Part shown: in pieces, positions 13,210 through 16,518 of the stretch
How positions within the stretch are numbered: position 1 is the stretch's first letter
Layout: each line of letters begins with the position of its first letter
Assembly (NCBI GenBank): GCA_964560565.1
Contig: CAZLMF010000037.1
Coordinates: 1 to 16,518, forward strand
DNA length: 16,518 bases
Reading direction: 5' to 3'
From: CAZLMF01 sp964560565
GTDB taxonomy: Bacteria > Bacillota > Clostridia > Oscillospirales > Ruminococcaceae
Position numbers and translations under genes: made by a program
The notes under the pieces: model-generated
What the model saw: the letters and a program-made list of their open reading frames with translations, nothing else
The model's database searches: none
What the model was told of the DNA's origin: nothing

Positions 13210-15121
13210 ATCTGGGTTTCTTGTTTTTTTCAGCTTTCCTTGCCGCTTTATTGAGGTACATAACCTTGTCACTTTCATTTATATACTCCCCAAGGCTGCT
13301 GTCACTTGCGACATATCCAAACTGATGCCCTATGCTAAGTGCCACTTCGTAGGGCTTGTTGGAGTTTTTGTTATACTTGCGTATATACTTATTAACATTT
13401 GCTATGAATTCTGAAATTCTTTCCTCATCGTAATCCGCACAACCGAGTACCATGAACTCATCTCCGCCTGTTCTGGCGCAAATTTCATTCTCATCACAGC
13501 TGCTATTGAGTGCCCTTGCCACTGTAATAATGGCATTGTCGCCCTCTAGGTGACCATAGGTATCGTTAATTACCTTTAAGTCGTCGAGGTCAGCAGAAAG
13601 CACAAAAAGCTTTTTACTCTCTTTATTGGCTTTCTCAAATATTTGAGTGGAATAAAGATTAAATCCTTTGCGGTTATATATACCAGTGAGTGCATCACGA
13701 ATAGAGCTTAAAAACAGCTTTTGATTAAAGCGCTTGAAGTAGTTTTGAACACGGACAATTTCAAGCCCGTTGTTGATATTCATTGTCCAGTCATGGAAAA
13801 CCTCATCAAAGACCATAATCTCCTTGCCGTAGTTTACTATGGAATATCCAAAGCATCGGTCATTGAAATGAACAGGGGTTAGAAAAAATGTTGTAGGGTA
13901 GTCTCTATCCTCAAACTGAGGCGGTATCATATCTATAGAATTAAAAGATAAATTAGCGTCAGCATTTGTTATGAGCCTCATTTTTTCTGAATATCCTGTC
14001 CTTAGATAGTCAGTCTGGTCATCGTCCTTTTCAAGGTCGTCCCAATTTTCACATAGGCAAAGTCCATATACGGCATTCTCCCTAAGCAGGAATGTATGCC
14101 CAAGCATCTTCATGATAAAGTCCTCAAGATTCTCGCTTGAAAATAGATTTACAGCCATATTGCTCGATTTGTATAAGCTTCGGTAATGAAACGCAACATT
14201 TATATATTCCTTGCGTTTTTGCATTAGCCAAAGGTGGTTTTCCTCACAACCGCAGCTCTGACCAATCTCTAATCTGCCATAGTCGCATGAAACAGGATAA
14301 CATTCCTCGCCAAAAGCTTTTTTATACACCTCACAAACGCTGTCAACTCCAACACCAAACCTTGTATAAGTGTAAGTTGTAATGGAGGGTATGTTGTCAA
14401 TAGCTTCGAAAATGCCATCAAAGCCCACAATAGCGATATCCTGAGGGACAAGTATTCCCCTATCGGTTAGAGTGTTGCATAGGTTAATAGCCATCCAGTC
14501 GTTTGCACACGCAACGGCTTGAGGCATCTCAATTTTCCCGTCAGCAATATCATTGCCAAGCTTAAAAGCTGATTCTTTCCAGTAGTCACCGTAGATAAGG
14601 TAATGCTCATCATACTCAATGCCATGCCTTTCCAGAGACTTCTTATAACCCTGTGCACGCTCCTCAGCTTGTTTATTGCCCTTGTATCCTGTTAGAAAGA
14701 AAATTTTAGTTAGGTTATGCTTTTCAATAAGGTGGTCAATAATAATTTCAACCGGCTTAATATTCTCCGCAAAAATGCTGGGGAAATGCTTACTATCCTC
14801 CTCGACGCATAGAATCGGTACTTTGCATTTCTCGAGAAGCAGTTTATCTATATTATTTCTGGTTTGTGCGTTTGCAAAAGAGCCGTTTGCGTAGATTATT
14901 GCATCAAGCTCGTCAAAGTTTATAAGGTTGCAAATATTCTCCTCCCCCATCTGAAAGGAAGGGCAACCATCCAACTCGTTAAGCATTGTGAATACGATTA
15001 CATCACAATCCAAGCTATGTGCTTGCGTCATAATGCCACGCAGGAAATAGTTTTGAAACGCCTCGTATCCGCCTTTTAGAATAACACCTATACGCTTACG
15101 GCGTTTTCTTGCGATATTCAT
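13208..15121 (-). CDS. Diguanylate cyclase with LacI/PBP1-type sensor domain
   Basis: A 637-residue soluble protein expected to make cyclic di-GMP from two GTP. Residues 10-292 form a periplasmic-binding-protein type I fold as in LacI regulators (IGVILKGG, DAIIYANGS, FLTGYKGN...ERAQGYKKSLE, QAVACANDWMAINLC, DIAIVGFDG) but without the DNA-binding helix-turn-helix, signal peptide or membrane segment. It should therefore sense a cytoplasmic ligand, perhaps a sugar. Residues about 293-470 are a linker/GAF-like region. Residues 471-630 are a GGDEF domain with DALTGIYNRKGF, metal-binding DLDDLKVIND (511-520) and an intact GGDEF (552-556). The position of the RxxD inhibitory site reads DENE, so product inhibition through the I-site is probably absent. 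AAGGTGGTGAG (15124-15134) precedes the ATG. The alarmone synthetase operon lies upstream in the same direction. Confidence 0.9.
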   Translation of the reverse strand: MNIARKRRKRIGVILKGGYEAFQNYFLRGIMTQAHSLDCDVIVFTMLNELDGCPSFQMGEENICNLINFDELDAIIYANGSFANAQTRNNIDKLLLEKCKVPILCVEEDSKHFPSIFAENIKPVEIIIDHLIEKHNLTKIFFLTGYKGNKQAEERAQGYKKSLERHGIEYDEHYLIYGDYWKESAFKLGNDIADGKIEMPQAVACANDWMAINLCNTLTDRGILVPQDIAIVGFDGIFEAIDNIPSITTYTYTRFGVGVDSVCEVYKKAFGEECYPVSCDYGRLEIGQSCGCEENHLWLMQKRKEYINVAFHYRSLYKSSNMAVNLFSSENLEDFIMKMLGHTFLLRENAVYGLCLCENWDDLEKDDDQTDYLRTGYSEKMRLITNADANLSFNSIDMIPPQFEDRDYPTTFFLTPVHFNDRCFGYSIVNYGKEIMVFDEVFHDWTMNINNGLEIVRVQNYFKRFNQKLFLSSIRDALTGIYNRKGFNLYSTQIFEKANKESKKLFVLSADLDDLKVINDTYGHLEGDNAIITVARALNSSCDENEICARTGGDEFMVLGCADYDEERISEFIANVNKYIRKYNKNSNKPYEVALSIGHQFGYVASDSSLGEYINESDKVMYLNKAARKAEKNKKPR

Positions 15122-15215
15122 ATTCTCACCACCTTCGACTTGAACTTTCTATGTTCACATTTAACTCATGTAACCATATTTATATTTTGTAGAGTTTGTT
15201 ATATGTGTAATTATA

Positions 15216-15244
15216 ATAATAAGTCACAAATCGCAAAAAGTCAA
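15216..15244 (-). promoter_or_regulatory. Promoter of the diguanylate cyclase gene
   Basis: On the minus strand TTGACT (15239-15244), a 17-base spacer and TATTAT (15216-15221) form a good sigma-A promoter. It implies a leader of about 85 bases. Confidence 0.7.
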
Positions 15245-15255
15245 CATATTGTTGA
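15241..15255. promoter_or_regulatory. Inverted repeat overlapping the -35 box of the cyclase promoter
   Basis: TCAACA-TAT-TGTTGA (15241-15255) overlaps the -35 hexamer. Its minus-strand core AACAATATGTT is repeated exactly at 16485-16495 near the alarmone operon promoter, which suggests a shared operator. Confidence 0.45.
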
Positions 15256-15299
15256 TGCGTTTCGTGATTATTTACAATTCGTTTTATTCGTTATTGAGC

Positions 15300-15980
15300 T
15301 CATATTTTGCTTGTTTTTATTTCGTCATGTATAGACTGCATTTCCAAGTCAAGCTCTGCAATTTGCTCTGCGCAAGCTTTTAGCCTGCAGTGTAACTGTG
15401 TGGGGACTTCGTTGTTTGCTTTATATTTTAGCTGATGCTCAAGGCTTGCCCAGAAATCCATTGCAATAGTCCTTATCTGCACTTCAACCGGAATTTGCTC
15501 AGTGGACTGCGCCAGAAAAATCGGCACCTCCACAATCAAGTGCAGGCTGCGGTAGCCGTTACTTTTAGGATTTGCGATATAGTCCCGCCTTTTCAACAGC
15601 TTTATATCATCCTGACTTACAAGAAGATCTGCAATTCGGTAAATATCCTCGATGTAGTTACATATCAGCCTCACCCCTGCGATATCAGTGAGGTTGTTGC
15701 GTATTGATTCGAGGTTAATATCCAAGTTTCTCTTTTTCAGCTTTTGATATATACTTTCGGGAGACTTTAGGCGGTATTCCATGTGATGTATGGGATTATG
15801 GTCATATCTGACCTTAAACTCATCGTCAAGGATTTCAAGCTTTGTTCGAACTTCTTTAATTGCGGCATTATATATCTGTTGTTGACGCACAAAGCCTTTT
15901 AAATGCTTTATTATGTCTGCTTGATTTGGTATTTCGGCACTAATCAAATTAGAATTTCTAAATATTCCGTCGAGCTTCAT
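15300..15980 (-). CDS. relQ: Small alarmone synthetase, RelQ/SAS1 type GTP pyrophosphokinase
   Basis: A 226-residue single-domain (p)ppGpp synthetase that transfers pyrophosphate from ATP to GTP or GDP. Visible RelA/SpoT synthetase motifs are HMEYRLKSPESIYQKL (66-81), LTDIAGVRLICNY (97-109), the RRDYIANPKSNGYRSLHLIV block (131-150) and VEVQIRTIAMDFWASLEHQLKYK (165-187), with the catalytic Glu/Gln of EVQIRT. There is no HD hydrolase, TGS or ACT domain, and the C-terminal helix (LKACAEQIAELDLEMQSIHDE) fits tetramerising RelQ. GGAGG (15992-15996) lies 11 bases from ATG 15980, a long spacing; AAGGA touches the start codon. The zinc-ribbon membrane protein gene ends 18 bases upstream, so both form one operon. 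No clear terminator follows, so readthrough into the cyclase gene is possible. Confidence 0.92.
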   Translation of the reverse strand: MKLDGIFRNSNLISAEIPNQADIIKHLKGFVRQQQIYNAAIKEVRTKLEILDDEFKVRYDHNPIHHMEYRLKSPESIYQKLKKRNLDINLESIRNNLTDIAGVRLICNYIEDIYRIADLLVSQDDIKLLKRRDYIANPKSNGYRSLHLIVEVPIFLAQSTEQIPVEVQIRTIAMDFWASLEHQLKYKANNEVPTQLHCRLKACAEQIAELDLEMQSIHDEIKTSKI

Positions 15981-15998
15981 TCCTTGTATAACCTCCAG

Positions 15999-16403
15999 CT
16001 AAAACAGTATTCTTACCATGAAATTATGCTTGCACTTAGGGCAAGTGACATTATGCTTACCCGATTTTATAGGTAACCGCAGCACCGTCTTGCAGTTTTT
16101 GCAGGTGCGAAAGCGCCTTGTGCGTATCTCACTTATTCGGCGAATGAGAAGGCTCTTCTTAGCTTTCCCCCATATTCCTAAAAACCATCGGTTTTCGCTT
16201 TGTCTTTTTATAATATTACGGGATAGAATTCGGTACAACGTATAAAAAGCTATTCCAAGAGCAAGTACGCTTATAATTAAAGTGCGTGCAAATACATTGA
16301 CAAGGGCGAACACGCTATATGTTATCAATAATGCTAAACTAAACTGGTCTAATCCATTTCTGCCATACATGAATCTCGCAAGAAATTCCCTTAATCGAAA
16401 CAA
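15999..16403 (-). CDS. Two-span membrane protein with C-terminal zinc ribbon
   Basis: A 134-residue protein of unknown function. Two adjacent hydrophobic helices (about 21-37 and 41-59) are followed by a strongly basic linker (IKRQSENRW...KKSLLIRRISEIRTRRFRT) and a zinc-ribbon-like end CKNC (101-104) ... CPKC (121-124). Both ends should be cytoplasmic, with the ribbon close to the membrane, where it could bind RNA, DNA or a protein partner. The start is TTG at 16403: AAAAGAGGT lies seven bases upstream (core 16411-16416), while the next Met is residue 12. It leads the relQ operon. No named family is recognised. Confidence 0.78.
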   Translation of the reverse strand: MFRLREFLARFMYGRNGLDQFSLALLITYSVFALVNVFARTLIISVLALGIAFYTLYRILSRNIIKRQSENRWFLGIWGKAKKSLLIRRISEIRTRRFRTCKNCKTVLRLPIKSGKHNVTCPKCKHNFMVRILF

Positions 16404-16442
16404 TTAATCAACCTCTTTTAATGAAATTAAAACTATATTATC

Positions 16443-16471
16443 AGTATAAAGCACTATATAAGAAAATTCAA
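16443..16471 (-). promoter_or_regulatory. Promoter of the zinc-ribbon protein/relQ operon
   Basis: On the minus strand TTGAAT (16466-16471), a 17-base spacer and TATACT (16443-16448) form a good sigma-A promoter about 40 bases before the TTG start. Confidence 0.7.
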
Positions 16472-16476
16472 GACTA

Positions 16477-16492
16477 ATATTGTTAACAATAT
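16477..16492. promoter_or_regulatory. 16-base palindrome just upstream of the relQ operon promoter
   Basis: ATATTGTTAACAATAT is a perfect palindrome five bases upstream of the -35 box. It overlaps AACAATATGTT (16485-16495), the element also found at the cyclase promoter. The position fits an activator or repressor site. Confidence 0.45.
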
Positions 16493-16518
16493 GTTCAAAT
16501 GTGGATTATTCTTAGCAA

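Noticed and set aside
15140..15334. 64-codon open frame on the plus strand between the cyclase and relQ genes
   Set aside because: No ribosome binding site, covers the minus-strand promoter region and overlaps relQ; low-complexity hydrophobic translation.

Overview
The window looks like a scaffold from a low-to-moderate-GC member of the Clostridia, probably of the Oscillospiraceae/Ruminococcaceae type. The evidence is a cyclic-di-AMP receptor / holB / ricT gene block typical of Firmicutes, a 56-residue clostridial 2[4Fe-4S] ferredoxin, strong AGGAGG-type ribosome binding sites and AT-rich intergenic DNA. Three runs of exactly 100 N (7065-7164, 8516-8615, 11998-12097) mark scaffold joins of unknown true length. 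Each falls inside a gene or between two genes. No rRNA, tRNA, CRISPR array, transposase or integrase was seen.

Region 1 (1-3371, + strand) is a housekeeping block: the C-terminal half of an Orn/Lys/Arg decarboxylase family protein, the c-di-AMP receptor DarA, the clamp-loader subunit delta' (holB), RicT (PSP1 family) and a small ferredoxin closed by a strong terminator. It resembles the Bacillus subtilis yaaO-tmk-yaaQ-yaaR-holB-yaaT block, but tmk and yaaR are missing. Region 2 (3372-4359) holds an AT-rich spacer with DnaA-box-like 9-mers and a palindrome, a minus-strand Nudix hydrolase with its own promoter and terminator, and a 395-base gap carrying the promoter and structured leader of the next gene.

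Region 3 (4360-10613, + strand) is the most distinctive part. It starts with a SARP/BTAD-type transcription factor whose C-terminus looks like a GGDEF domain with a destroyed active site (SSTQY) but an intact RxxD I-site pattern. A lipoprotein follows, with a long Thr/Ser stalk and a transglutaminase-like domain. Then comes a type II secretion/type IV pilus-like set: a GspF/PilC membrane protein, four small single-membrane-segment (pilin-like) proteins and a PilT-family ATPase, ending in a strong hairpin terminator. No PilB-type assembly ATPase and no prepilin peptidase lie in the window. My inference is that this is an envelope-spanning pilus-like machine, possibly controlled by c-di-GMP through the first gene.

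Region 4 (10705-16518) carries a two-domain-type N-acetylmuramoyl-L-alanine amidase with SH3-like repeats (+). Then, on the minus strand, come a FAD-dependent oxidoreductase with a C-terminal Rieske domain, a soluble diguanylate cyclase with a LacI/PBP1-type sugar sensor, a RelQ-type (p)ppGpp synthetase, and a small membrane protein with a zinc ribbon that leads the synthetase operon. The window therefore contains a c-di-AMP receptor, a c-di-GMP synthase, a possible c-di-GMP receptor and an alarmone synthetase. The promoters of the cyclase and of the synthetase operon share an 11-base element.
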